64,000 bases of DNA from Lutibacter sp. A64 (lineage in GTDB: Bacteria; Bacteroidota; Bacteroidia; Flavobacteriales; Flavobacteriaceae): the NCBI RefSeq assembly GCF_022429565.1, contig NZ_CP092487.1, positions 901,001 through 965,000 of the forward strand, written 5' to 3'. Position 1 is the first letter of the stretch; each line of letters opens with the position of its first letter. Below the pieces are notes generated by a model. It saw only the letters and a list, made by a program, of their open reading frames with translations. It had not been told where the DNA came from and made no database searches. Positions 48,281 through 56,586 of the stretch are shown piece after piece. Made by a program: the position numbers and the translations under genes.

Positions 48281-48457
48281 AGATGAAATCCGTAAAGACT
48301 TATGTTAGTAGGCTAGAAGCAGCTAAAAACTAAATAAAATATCCTATAAAAAAGGAATCTATAAGTAATCAAGCAAAACAAATTTGTATATGCTTTAAAC
48401 ATTAAAACTAGTAAAAATAAACATATTCATAGTAAAATGGAATAAGTTTCAAATAAT

Positions 48458-49792
48458 TTAGCGCATCTTAAATAATTCTTGATGAAATTTTGAATGATGC
48501 CCATTGCCTTTTAGGTCTTTCTTTATTGATTTCCCCATTTTTGAAGGACCACAAAACCAAATACTTGCAGATTCCCAATCAGAAACAGTATTTTGGATAT
48601 GGCTTCCTGAAATTAGCACAGATTTAGAAGTTTCAAATAGGTGTAGATTAATGTTGGCTTCTACAGAAAGTTGTACTAACTTTTTCTTAAAATTAGCATC
48701 TAATTTTATTGCCGAATAGAAAAAATCAATTTTTTGCTTATTGTTCTCCTGTGCCAAACGCTTCATTCGTGCTAAAAAAGGAGTGATTCCAACTCCTCCA
48801 GCAATCCATATTTGACTTTCTTTTTTATCATTAAAAGTAAAATTACCATAAGCACCTTCAAGTACTATAGAATCACCAATTTTTAATTTATTTGCTAAAT
48901 TATTTGTATAATCTCCAAGAGCTTTAATTGTAAAACTGATATTTTTAGTTTTTTTATTCCAAGCCGAACTGATTGTAAAAGGATGATGTGGTTCGTTCTT
49001 TTCAAATTTTAAAAAAGCAAATTGCCCTTCATTATGTCCTTTCCAAGTATCGCTTTTCACTATTAATTCTAACATATTCATATCAGGGTAAGTGTTGATA
49101 GCAATAATGGAAGCTTTAGACTTTTGTTTCTTACCCACTTGTCCAAAAAGAACAATAAACGAAGAAACTGTTCCTGCTATCATCATAATTACCATGGTTA
49201 CACCTATGGGTTCCGTCCAATAATCGATATACATTAGTGCAAAAGCATGAAAAACCAATACCAAGTAAATGACTGCCATTGCAATGTGAGTTTTTGCAAA
49301 AAAACGATAGGGAATTTTTTTTAACAATGCCATTGTTAAAAACAGCACTGTTAAATAAAAAAAGTATTCACCTACTAGTAGAGCTGGAGATTCAAGAGAT
49401 TCTAAAAACGTTTCAAATGCGCTAGGGTCTGAACCCTCGGTGGCTCCAGAAATAGCATCTAAAATTATTAACTGATCTAAATACGACCACCACTCTGGTA
49501 ATTTAGACACTAACCAGTGCATAATAGAAAATGAAAATGCAACAATACCTAACCATTTATGCAGACGATAACTTTTATCAAGTCCATTTAAGTGTTTGTC
49601 AATCCATATTGGACGCGTTGCCAATACCATAGAAAAAGTCATAGCCGAAAAAGCAATAATTCCTGTATATTGATCCAAACTTTTTGTAAACAAATTAGAA
49701 TCAAATGGAAGATACAATAATGTATTTGTCAAAAACCAAATAATTGTAAGAAATGTAATTGACAGAGCGAGTGTTAGTTTTATTTTATTCAT
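48458..49792 (-). CDS. Ferric-reductase-like flavocytochrome
   Basis: The 444-aa protein has six transmembrane helices in the N-terminal half with the ferric-reductase-like haem histidines (LHKWLG, IMHW, and KTHIA, FHAF), followed by FAD-binding (HPFTISS) and NAD-binding (IAGGVGITPFLARM, IWFCGPSKMG) domains. It should pass electrons from NAD(P)H through FAD and haem across the inner membrane. It is followed at the 3' side by the GyrI gene and preceded by the nitroreductase gene. The acceptor (iron or an exported flavoprotein) is not known. Confidence 0.9.
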   Translation of the reverse strand: MNKIKLTLALSITFLTIIWFLTNTLLYLPFDSNLFTKSLDQYTGIIAFSAMTFSMVLATRPIWIDKHLNGLDKSYRLHKWLGIVAFSFSIMHWLVSKLPEWWSYLDQLIILDAISGATEGSDPSAFETFLESLESPALLVGEYFFYLTVLFLTMALLKKIPYRFFAKTHIAMAVIYLVLVFHAFALMYIDYWTEPIGVTMVIMMIAGTVSSFIVLFGQVGKKQKSKASIIAINTYPDMNMLELIVKSDTWKGHNEGQFAFLKFEKNEPHHPFTISSAWNKKTKNISFTIKALGDYTNNLANKLKIGDSIVLEGAYGNFTFNDKKESQIWIAGGVGITPFLARMKRLAQENNKQKIDFFYSAIKLDANFKKKLVQLSVEANINLHLFETSKSVLISGSHIQNTVSDWESASIWFCGPSKMGKSIKKDLKGNGHHSKFHQELFKMR

Positions 49793-49941
49793 TTAAGATT
49801 TCCAATTTTATTAGAACTTACTGCCTTTAAAATTATTTTCATTTTTGTAAATTATTACTCTAGATGACAGTATTCCAACAAAAATGTAGAGACAATTTAT
49901 AAACTACCTCTACATTCAAATAAAAAATATTTTTAATTTAA

Positions 49942-50691
49942 TTAAAGTTCAAAAATTACATCTTCTTTTGCCATTCGTGCTTTAGGCAATTTACGGTTAT
50001 AATCTTTTCCATCATTATGATACCCGATTGCTAAAGCAAAAGTACATTCATAATCATTGCCTAACTCTTTAGAAAATTCTTTTTTAATGGCTTCTGCATC
50101 AACGCCTTCCATTGGAGTAGAATCGATATCAAGACGTGCTAATGCGTGCAACACGTTACCTAAAGCAATATAAGATTGAGCTTTTGTCCAATGTGCATTG
50201 TTTCCATTTTCATCAGCTACCATTTCAGCAAATTTGAATGATGATTTTAGCTGTTTATCATACCCTTTTTGATTCATACGTCCGGCAGCCATATTAGCGT
50301 CTAATCGTTTTTTAAAATCTTCTTTGCTATAATGTACTTTATTGGCAAAAAGAATGATTTCTGATGCCTTTGTAGCGTGAGGCTGATTGAATTTATAATT
50401 TTCAAAAGTTTTTTCTAAACGTTGTTTTGCTTCATCACTTTTAATAACTATAAATTTCCAAGGCTGTGAATTGATAGAGGAAGGTGATAAGCGTAATACT
50501 TCTTCTATTGTAGCCAAATCTTCGGGTGAAACACGTTTTGTTTCATCGTAGGCTTTTGACGTGTATCTGCTGTTCAAATCTTCAATAATTTGTTTACCAA
50601 CAGAAGCTTCTGATGTATTTTCTTTTTCTTTTGATGTACAGGCTCCTAAAATTCCTACAACAACTGCCAATACTAAAATTCTTATTTTCAT
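49942..50691 (-). CDS. Exported NfsB-like nitroreductase lipoprotein
   Basis: The 249-aa protein is an FMN-dependent nitroreductase-family enzyme (SPSSINSQPWKFIVI near residue 75, then GNVLHALARLDIDSTPMEG and a C-terminal FALAIGYHNDG, which agree with NfsB-type enzymes). It differs from cytoplasmic NfsB by an added N-terminal lipoprotein signal (AVVVGILGAC, lipobox LGAC), so the catalytic domain should face the periplasm. NAD(P)H is not available there, so it would need another electron donor. The ferric-reductase-like gene immediately downstream is a candidate. Confidence 0.85.
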   Translation of the reverse strand: MKIRILVLAVVVGILGACTSKEKENTSEASVGKQIIEDLNSRYTSKAYDETKRVSPEDLATIEEVLRLSPSSINSQPWKFIVIKSDEAKQRLEKTFENYKFNQPHATKASEIILFANKVHYSKEDFKKRLDANMAAGRMNQKGYDKQLKSSFKFAEMVADENGNNAHWTKAQSYIALGNVLHALARLDIDSTPMEGVDAEAIKKEFSKELGNDYECTFALAIGYHNDGKDYNRKLPKARMAKEDVIFEL

Positions 50692-50975
50692 TTTTCTTAT
50701 TTATTAATATTCAACTATAAATTTTATAGTTCAAAAATATAGACAGTTTTAAAACTACACAATAACAGTCAAAAAGGATAGTATGTTTTTCTGTGGTTAA
50801 CCTGCTGGTAATGAGTAATAACTCTTTTAATATTTAACAAATATTTGTGAAATTATAGAGTAGTATATTTAAAATAGGGTGTTTTTTAGCCCTTAAATAT
50901 TTTAGTAAGTAGAGTAGAGCCTAGCTAAAATAAAAAAGATTTTAGTGCTTTTTATTCAATTTATAATAGCTGATA

Positions 50976-51551
50976 TTAGGTTTTAGACTTTATTCTACTT
51001 AATGTTTCTTGTGAAATATTTATATAAGAAGCTATAATTTTATTAGGTATACGTTTAACAATATTGGGGTTTATTTTAAATAATTGATTGTACCTTTCTG
51101 AAGCATTTAATGTGGTAAAAGACATGAGCCTCTTTGAATTATTAACATAAGCTTTTTCTAAATAGATACTATAAAAATCCTTCCATTTCGGAACAATTTT
51201 CATAAGATGTCTAAAATCATCGTGAGTAATGTAAAGCAGTTCGCTATTTTCAACAACTTGAATTGTTTCTTGAGCTGGTTCGTTGGTTATAAAACTAACA
51301 AGTGCTGTGGCAAACTGATTTTCAAATGCAATATAACGCGTAACGTCTTTACCATTATCATCAATAAAAAATAATCTTAAACAACCTTTTTTTACAAAAT
51401 AACTAACCTGACTAACTTTACCTTGTAAAAGTAAAATATCATTTTTATTTTTTTTTATAAGTTTAAAATATGATAGAATAATTTTTAACTCTTCATCTTT
51501 AACAGTAATGTTTTTTTTAATAAAATTAGTGAGTTCTGTGTAGGTTGTCAT
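50976..51551 (-). CDS. Crp/Fnr-family regulator
   Basis: The 191-aa protein has a cyclic-nucleotide-binding-like beta-roll (about 25-120, with LLLQGKVSQVSYFVKKGCLRLFF) and a C-terminal winged helix (RIPNKIIASYINISQETLSRIKS). The arginine/serine phosphate-binding cassette of cAMP-binding Crp is absent, so the ligand is not cAMP on present evidence. Its start codon follows directly on the ribB stop codon with no gap, so it is probably translated from the same mRNA. Confidence 0.88.
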   Translation of the reverse strand: MTTYTELTNFIKKNITVKDEELKIILSYFKLIKKNKNDILLLQGKVSQVSYFVKKGCLRLFFIDDNGKDVTRYIAFENQFATALVSFITNEPAQETIQVVENSELLYITHDDFRHLMKIVPKWKDFYSIYLEKAYVNNSKRLMSFTTLNASERYNQLFKINPNIVKRIPNKIIASYINISQETLSRIKSKT

Positions 51552-52211
51552 TTATTTAAAATCTCTAACAAATTTACGATAATAAATAATATCTTTTATT
51601 GATAAGACAATTAAATCGTGTTCATTTGCAAACTTAGTAATACTATCTATTTTAGCCATAGTTCCATCTTCATTCATTAATTCACAAAGAACTGCTTCTG
51701 GTTTTAAGCCTGCTAATTTCATTAAATCAATACTTCCTTCAGTATGGCCTTTTCTATCTAGAACACCGTTATTTCTACCTCTTAAAGGAAATATGTGTCC
51801 AGGTCTTGCTAAATCATCGCTTATTGCATTTTCATTGCACGCAACTTGTATAGTTTTTAGTCTATCTTTAGCAGAAACACCTGTAGTTACTCCTGTTTTT
51901 GATTCTATAGAAACGGTAAAAGGTGTTTGAAAACCACTCGTGTTTTCTGCTACCATATATGGTAAATTAAGTATATCTGCTTTTTCATTAGTTAAACAAA
52001 GACAAACAATACCACTACAATTTCTAATCATAAGTGCCATATTTTCAAGAGTCATATTATGTGCTGAGAATACCAAATCTCCTTCATTTTCTCTGTTTTT
52101 ATCATCAATTAATATAACTCCTTTACCATTTTGAAGATGTAATAATGCTTTTTCTAATCGTTCCTTACTTTTAGTAGTAGTTTGTATAGTGTCTAATTCT
52201 GCTAATTCCAT
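51552..52211 (-). CDS. ribB: 3,4-dihydroxy-2-butanone 4-phosphate synthase
   Basis: The 219-aa enzyme makes the four-carbon precursor of riboflavin from ribulose 5-phosphate. It has the RibB motifs DDKNRENEGDLVFSA, the central SGIVCLCLT, and RPGHIFPLRGRNNGVLDRKGHTEGSIDL, ending in CELMNEDGTMAK. It has no GTP cyclohydrolase II domain, so it is monofunctional, whereas many Bacteroidota use fused RibBA. It could be an additional copy supporting extra flavin demand. It abuts a Crp-family gene. Confidence 0.94.
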   Translation of the reverse strand: MELAELDTIQTTTKSKERLEKALLHLQNGKGVILIDDKNRENEGDLVFSAHNMTLENMALMIRNCSGIVCLCLTNEKADILNLPYMVAENTSGFQTPFTVSIESKTGVTTGVSAKDRLKTIQVACNENAISDDLARPGHIFPLRGRNNGVLDRKGHTEGSIDLMKLAGLKPEAVLCELMNEDGTMAKIDSITKFANEHDLIVLSIKDIIYYRKFVRDFK

Positions 52212-52381
52212 TTTAATTTATTTTTATGTTTTAGATTAGCAAAACTAATATTGTTTTAGGTCAAATTATTTGATGTAAGTCAATAAAATAATCTATTCAT
52301 CAAATAAAAAGAAAGGGAATAATCAGTTATTTTAATGTTTATTTGGTTTGTGTTACAAGGCTTAAATCTTCAAATAGTGTT

Positions 52382-52669
52382 TCAAAAATTGAGATACAAT
52401 TCCAATTCGTTTTCTCGTTCTGTTTTCCATACCAGTTTCATATCTAATTGATAAGGTAAATCAGAAAGTTCTATACTTTTTAGGTCAAGAGAATATCCTT
52501 TTAAGGTCGATTTTCTCATCATTGTTATTCCAAGTCCTGCAGAAACCATTCTTATTAGAACGGTAGACGTGTTGGGTAAACGATGCGCGATTTTTAGAGA
52601 ATATCCATAATTTCCAATAATTTTTAGAATTTCCTCCATATATCCAAATCCCTCGGCTTGTGGATTCAA
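52382..52669 (-). pseudogene. LysR-family regulator, C-terminal fragment
   Basis: About 95 residues match only the C-terminal half of a LysR effector-binding domain (IAHRLPNTSTVLIRMVSAGLGITMMRKS). The helix-turn-helix and first half are missing. Just upstream the DNA turns into intercassette repeat beta (52,749-52,896), so the gene was probably cut by a rearrangement there. The start given is arbitrary. It is unlikely to be functional. Confidence 0.7.
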
Positions 52670-52748
52670 GTCCCATTTTTCGTTTTACAGTCCGCCAAAT
52701 ATCGTAGCAGTTCTGGCAATTTTACTTGTAAGCTTGTTGAACTAATCC

Positions 52749-52896
52749 GCCCAAAAAGGCGGAAGTTAATTATTAAATAAAAATAACACAACTTATATCC
52801 CCATAGAAACGGAAAATTAACCTAAATTAATCTGAATACGATTAGTCAACATAGCATTCAGCTTTAGTCTATCGGCAAGCCGAATGCTTAGTTGTT
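52749..52896. repeat. Intercassette repeat beta, copy 1
   Basis: Starts with CGCCCAAAAAGGCGG, contains ATATCCCCATAGAAACGG and ends with the palindrome 52,847-52,894. Homologous to 55,707-55,855 and, from its middle, to 57,746-57,845. Confidence 0.8.
52847..52894 (-). repeat. 48-bp attC-like palindrome 1
   Basis: Two 18-nt arms (minus CAACTAAGCATTCGGCTT and AAGCTGAATGCTATGTTG) flank a 12-nt loop. It is 17 bp beyond the stop codon of the DinB gene. Three further copies follow the two ACT genes and one lipoprotein gene at 10-16 bp. Confidence 0.8.
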
Positions 52897-52911
52897 GGCT
52901 GTAGTGTTTTT

Positions 52912-53379
52912 TCAATCCCATAAATTTGGTCTATCAATTTCTATTGCTCTTAAATAGGACAGGAATTGCCCTGCGTGAACTGACTCGTGATATCCAATAC
53001 GTAACAAATATTTTGCAAGATTTTTTTTGTCTCCATTTCCAGGATGAATGATTTCCGTTTCGTTTAAATCCTTATCAGAAAAATGTTGAATACTTTCTAA
53101 AAATGTTTTTCTAAAAGGTTCAGCAAATTTAAGTTCATCTTTTAGGTTTGTAAATGGTCGGTTTTTCCAAGGTGTTTTATAATTTGTCATATCTCCTTGA
53201 TTAATAATAATATTCCAGCCATAATCAGCCTCTAAAACGTGCCGTATCATTTCTGATGCACTCATTGCTTTAGCGTCAGGTTTCCAATTATAGTATTTTT
53301 CAGGTAGACCATTCCAAAGTTTTATACTTCTTCTCCTAATCTCTGTAAAGTTTAAAATTATAAGTTCAGACTGGTTCAT
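52912..53379 (-). CDS. DinB-family protein
   Basis: The 155-aa protein is a DinB/YfiT four-helix-bundle metalloprotein: the metal histidines lie in IRHVLEADYGW (about residue 47) and GYHESVHAGQFLSYLR (about 130 and 134). Such proteins include thiol S-transferases. Here the cofactor and substrate are unknown. It is a lone cassette-type gene followed by palindrome 1 with AGCCAAC (minus) just inside. A matching 5' core was not found. Confidence 0.85.
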   Translation of the reverse strand: MNQSELIILNFTEIRRRSIKLWNGLPEKYYNWKPDAKAMSASEMIRHVLEADYGWNIIINQGDMTNYKTPWKNRPFTNLKDELKFAEPFRKTFLESIQHFSDKDLNETEIIHPGNGDKKNLAKYLLRIGYHESVHAGQFLSYLRAIEIDRPNLWD

Positions 53380-53621
53380 TTTTATATTTTTTAAGAATTT
53401 AGTTTTATATCAACAATCTTTATAATTTTCCAATTAATAAGGTTAGAGTAAAATTAATAAAAAGAGTTGTTATTTTTTTAACGCTTAAGCATCTGTCTTT
53501 ACAATACGTAAACTAACCTTAATTAAAATATTATACATTGTACCTGTTGCATAATTTCACTAAAATATAAAGAATTATTATTGTTACATACAGTTAGTTT
53601 TTTTGTATTCTAGATTTTATT

Positions 53622-54203
53622 TTAAAAGTTAGGTTCTATTTTAATGTTATATTTGGTTAAAAGTCCAACTACGGTATCTAAATTAAATTTTGCTCCTTTA
53701 ATATTATTATTTTCAGGATCAATTGTAAAGTTAGAAGAACTTCTGAAATCAGCATTTTGTAAGTTGGTGTTTTTGAATATTGCATTTTGTAAATCACAAT
53801 CGTCAAAAACGCATGAACTCAAATCACACTCCGTAAAATCAACTTCCTGAAGTTTGGTTTTCTGAAATGAAATTTTTGAAAGTTTGCGTTTAAAAAATGA
53901 CGAATGATTTAATTGACATTTTTCAATTTTTATTAAAAATCCAAAGTCGTTACATTTATCGAATTGTAAGCCTAACATTTTACAATCTTTAAAAAGTACA
54001 TTTTGAAATCCTGTTTGTAAAATATGAGCTGAACTTAAATTACAATCATAAAATTCGCAGTCTATAAACCTAATTTCGGACAAATCAGAATTCGAGAAAT
54101 TACAATTTAAAAAAGTACATAATTCATATTCGCCTTTTTCAAGTCCATTTTCCGAAAAGTCTTTTTTCTTATATGTTTTTTCTACTATAAATTGTTCATT
54201 CAT
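53622..54203 (-). CDS. Pentapeptide-repeat protein
   Basis: The 193-aa protein consists mostly of pentapeptide repeats A(D/N)LXX-like (CTFLNCNFSNSDLSEIRFID, CDLQNAIFKNTNLQNADF), which form a right-handed quadrilateral beta-helix. A central hydrophobic bulge and short helical C-terminus (VVGLLTKYNIKIEPNF) resemble the Qnr/McbG group that can mimic DNA and protect gyrase. Whether this protein does so is unknown; many such genes have no known function. It sits in the accessory array. Confidence 0.85.
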   Translation of the reverse strand: MNEQFIVEKTYKKKDFSENGLEKGEYELCTFLNCNFSNSDLSEIRFIDCEFYDCNLSSAHILQTGFQNVLFKDCKMLGLQFDKCNDFGFLIKIEKCQLNHSSFFKRKLSKISFQKTKLQEVDFTECDLSSCVFDDCDLQNAIFKNTNLQNADFRSSSNFTIDPENNNIKGAKFNLDTVVGLLTKYNIKIEPNF

Positions 54204-54374
54204 TTAATATCTATTTTTTCGCTTGCATATAAAGTGCTAGTGTAAGAATAGTAGTAGGTTTTTACAAATTAACTTTTTGGTTAAATACAGCACTTTTATA
54301 TTTACTTATCTTCACTTTATTACTTAAACCGCTATTATTTATATACATTACTAAATTAACAAACACGTATCCTA

Positions 54375-54645
54375 ATTAGTCAACTAAGTATTCAGCTTTA
54401 GCCTATCGACAAGCCGAATGCTTAGTTGTTTAGCAACTGGATTTTTATTGATTTTTGGATAATTCTAGCAAAACTTTAATTGCTTTCTCCGAGTCTTTTT
54501 TATCAACGAAAATATGGTCGTGATAATATCCTGCAATTACATTGCAACTAATATTATTTTTCGCTAATTCTGTTGAAAATATAGCTGTTAAACCTACTGC
54601 ATCTAGAGATGAGTGAATCATAAGAGTAATCCAAGAAGCAATATA
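54375..54645. repeat. 271-bp identical block, copy 1
   Basis: Identical to 57,790-58,060 over 271 bp by visual comparison. It covers the last 66 codons of the ACT gene, its stop, the 3' core and the palindrome. Sequence identity drops at once beyond both ends. Confidence 0.9.
54381..54428 (-). repeat. 48-bp attC-like palindrome 2
   Basis: Plus-strand arms CAACTAAGTATTCAGCTT and AAGCCGAATGCTTAGTTG pair except at two positions, around a 12-nt loop. It is 16 bp beyond the ACT gene stop. Confidence 0.8.
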
Positions 54646-54843
54646 CTCATAGCTCAAATTCAGCTCGTCTGCTTTTTTTCTCTCAATAACAATAGTAGTT
54701 CCTTCCATTTCTTGGAATTCACAAACTGTATCATTACGGCTAATCTTATTTAAGTCCTTTACAGTAGAAAACACATATTCTCCTATATTCAGTTTGGGAG
54801 TCATTCCTTTTAATAATTCTGAGATATCTGTTTCACCAGCCAT
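54445..54843 (-). CDS. ACT-domain protein, copy 1
   Basis: The 132-aa cytoplasmic protein consists of two ACT-like halves, similar to uncharacterised stand-alone ACT proteins that bind amino acids. It starts [18 protein letters not shown], followed by [10 protein letters not shown] and [20 protein letters not shown]. Its last 68 residues are identical to those of the copy at 57,860, while the first 64 differ in about 15 positions. A 5' core GTTAGCAAC (minus, 54866-54874) and a 3' GTT(T)AGCAAC (plus, 54428-54437) match, with one extra T. Confidence 0.75.
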   Translation of the reverse strand: MAGETDISELLKGMTPKLNIGEYVFSTVKDLNKISRNDTVCEFQEMEGTTIVIERKKADELNLSYEYIASWITLMIHSSLDAVGLTAIFSTELAKNNISCNVIAGYYHDHIFVDKKDSEKAIKVLLELSKNQ

Positions 54844-54865
54844 TTAATTTCTGTTTTTTTAACTT

Positions 54866-55005
54866 GTTGCTAACGTGATTTTATATGATTTGTGAGACTG
54901 GAAAATCGAAGATTTTTCGGACGTAGCAAATCGTTTGTTAAATGTTTGTCGGTTCGTTATTTAGTTTAAAAGTAAGCATAAATTTTATGAGGTGTTGGCA
55001 TTTTG
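54866..55005 (-). repeat. Unoccupied attC-like element
   Basis: The 140-bp element lies between plus GTTGCTAAC (54866-54874) and plus GTTGGCATTT (54996-55005). It contains the 15-mer AAATCTTCGATTTTC (minus), shared with the elements at 45.5 and 63.1 kb. Here no intron is present; the site corresponding to both introns is 54,883/54,884. Confidence 0.65.
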
Positions 55006-55096
55006 TGCTTTTCAATCTTTTTATTTAACTAATTTTATAAATCATTACGTTTCAATTTTCAATCAACTGATAATTGGAAAAATTTGTAATCCTTTT

Positions 55097-55345
55097 TTAT
55101 AGAACTTTGCCTTTTTCCATTTTTCCGAAGTTATCAGTAGGATATAACCATTTATTCTTTCCTAATTCTTTTTGCGGTCTTTCAGAAGATTTTTGAATAT
55201 TATTTTCTTCAGGTTCAGCATTTGACATGTGATTCTTTTTATCAATGTTAAATTGAAGTTTTATCTTGATATTAGTCCATTTGTAAATAATAAAAAATAT
55301 TAAAACTCCTAATGCAATACTAGTAATTATTAATCCCATAGTCAT
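55097..55345 (-). CDS. Small single-TM hypothetical protein
   Basis: The 82-aa protein has one N-terminal transmembrane helix (IITSIALGVLIFFIIY) and a polar lysine-rich tail (residues 29-82) that probably lies in the cytoplasm. No family is recognised. Its 5' core GTTGGCATTT (minus, 55451-55460) is exactly complementary to the 3' core AAATGCCAAC (minus; plus 54996-55005), so it looks like a complete cassette. Confidence 0.6.
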   Translation of the reverse strand: MTMGLIITSIALGVLIFFIIYKWTNIKIKLQFNIDKKNHMSNAEPEENNIQKSSERPQKELGKNKWLYPTDNFGKMEKGKVL

Positions 55346-55462
55346 CTTTTTATTAGTACTTTAATTCGAATTAATTTCTTTCTGTTTTCTACTTGCGTTT
55401 TTATTTTAAATTCTAGAATGTTTCTAATTTTTCAGGATTTCAGTCGGCATAAATGCCAACTC

Positions 55463-55705
55463 GTTATATAATAACAAATATAACTGTTTTACCCTAAAAA
55501 AAAACACGGGATAAATGTAGTTTCTATATTTTTAAATTAATCTCAATTTCGTTCTAATGTTATTACATACAACGTATTTTTATATATGTTTTACGGAGTG
55601 TTTTAAGTACTAAATTTAGTAAATAATTACAGACCAAAAAAAACGAAGATGTTTTTATAAGTAGGGGATAAGCAAGCAATAAAATATACCAAGTGCTGCA
55701 CTTAT
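55463..55705. repeat. Intercassette repeat alpha, copy 1
   Basis: A 243-bp sequence from GTTATATAATAACAAATATAA to AAGTGCTGCACTTAT, about 95 percent identical by eye to 57,370-57,609. Contains CACTAAATTTAGTAAATAA-type palindromic segments. Confidence 0.85.
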
Positions 55706-55706
55706 C

Positions 55707-55855
55707 AACCCAAAAAGGCGGAAGCTAATTATTAGATAAAAATAACATAACTTATATCCCCATAGAAACAGAAAATTAACCTAAATTAATCTGAATACGA
55801 TTAGTCAACATAGCATTCAGCTTTAGCCTATCGGCAAGCCGAATGCTTAGTTGTT
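55707..55855. repeat. Intercassette repeat beta, copy 2
   Basis: Near-identical to 52,749-52,896, ending in palindrome 3. Confidence 0.8.
55806..55853 (-). repeat. 48-bp attC-like palindrome 3
   Basis: Arms CAACATAGCATTCAGCTT and AAGCCGAATGCTTAGTTG flank a 12-nt loop. It is 10 bp beyond the stop of the lipoprotein gene at 55,864. Confidence 0.8.
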
Positions 55856-55863
55856 AGCAAACG

Positions 55864-56427
55864 TTATTTATTCTTTTGGTATTGTTTAATTTTTTCCCAA
55901 TATTTTGGGTCAACCATTTTCCAATAGACTTCGTAAAAATCTTTCTTTTCAGGATTGTGGTTTTTAATTAATTCACCAAAGAAGTTTGTCAAAGCAATTT
56001 TTTCTTCAGTTTGTTCCGTTAAAACGTCCTTTTCTTTTTCATCCAATATCATAACTGATGCATAAATATGTTTCCACTCCTCAAGTCCGTTTGTCAAAAC
56101 AGTATATTTCTTTCCGTTTGACAATAGGTCAATGTTATTCCACATAAGTATTGGGTACTTTCTGTTACTCGGGAAAATTTCCTTGTCCCATTTCCCATAT
56201 TTATCATACATCACTTTGTGAGTGTATAAAGCAGAGTAAACACATTCATATCTAATTTCATTAATTTTTGTAGTGTCTTTGCCATTTACAGTAATGTACT
56301 TTTCATTCAAAATTTCCGTAAACTTATTCTTGTAAATTTTAGGGCATTTTGTTTTCTTAATTGTTTTTTGAGATGAAGAACAACTTAAAAAAATAGAAAA
56401 TATGATTGTTATGTAAATTCCTTTCAT
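55864..56427 (-). CDS. Hypothetical lipoprotein in a complete cassette
   Basis: The 187-aa protein has a lipoprotein signal (IIFSIFLSCSS, cysteine about 16) and an unrecognised soluble domain with EYINGKDTTKI-like and RYECVYSALYTHKVMYDKYGKWDK segments, ending in a lysine-rich tail. The 5' core GTTAGCAAAC (minus, 56443-56452) is complementary over 10 nt to the 3' core (plus GTTAGCAAAC, 55853-55862). It lies between a 130-bp attC-like element on its 5' side and palindrome 3. Confidence 0.62.
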   Translation of the reverse strand: MKGIYITIIFSIFLSCSSSQKTIKKTKCPKIYKNKFTEILNEKYITVNGKDTTKINEIRYECVYSALYTHKVMYDKYGKWDKEIFPSNRKYPILMWNNIDLLSNGKKYTVLTNGLEEWKHIYASVMILDEKEKDVLTEQTEEKIALTNFFGELIKNHNPEKKDFYEVYWKMVDPKYWEKIKQYQKNK

Positions 56428-56442
56428 AGATTGGGTTCTAAT

Positions 56443-56581
56443 GTTTGCTAACGGTTGTTGTGCTATGAATAGTTGCCGATTGCGAGTTACTTTCCTGTCT
56501 AGTTACGCCGAACTTGATACGGGCGACAAACTTTGAATAACTTACTAAACGGCAATTATTTATAAGCACGTGTTATGTGGT
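56443..56581 (-). repeat. attC-like element with two arms
   Basis: The element runs from plus GTTTGCTAAC (56443-56452) to plus GTTATGTGGT (56572-56581). Inner arms GTGCTATGAATAGTTGCCG (56460-56478) and CGGCAATTATTTATAAGCAC (56550-56569) pair at about 17 of 19 positions with one unpaired extra base. Total length is about 130 bp between cores, within the usual attC range. Confidence 0.65.
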
Positions 56582-56586
56582 GTTTT

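Larger units (their letters stand above)
55346..55863. other. Long gap with repeats alpha and beta
   Basis: This gene-free stretch of 518 bp is almost fully occupied by the 5' core of the gene at 55,097, repeat alpha (55,463-55,705) and repeat beta (55,707-55,855) with palindrome 3. No ORF is supported. Confidence 0.6.

Noticed and set aside
52847..52894. 48-bp palindrome as a classical attC with RYYYAAC/GTTRRRY boxes
   Set aside because: The strict consensus boxes are not all present; cores such as GTTAGCA and GTTATGT keep only GTT/AAC. I therefore call the elements attC-like, not attC.
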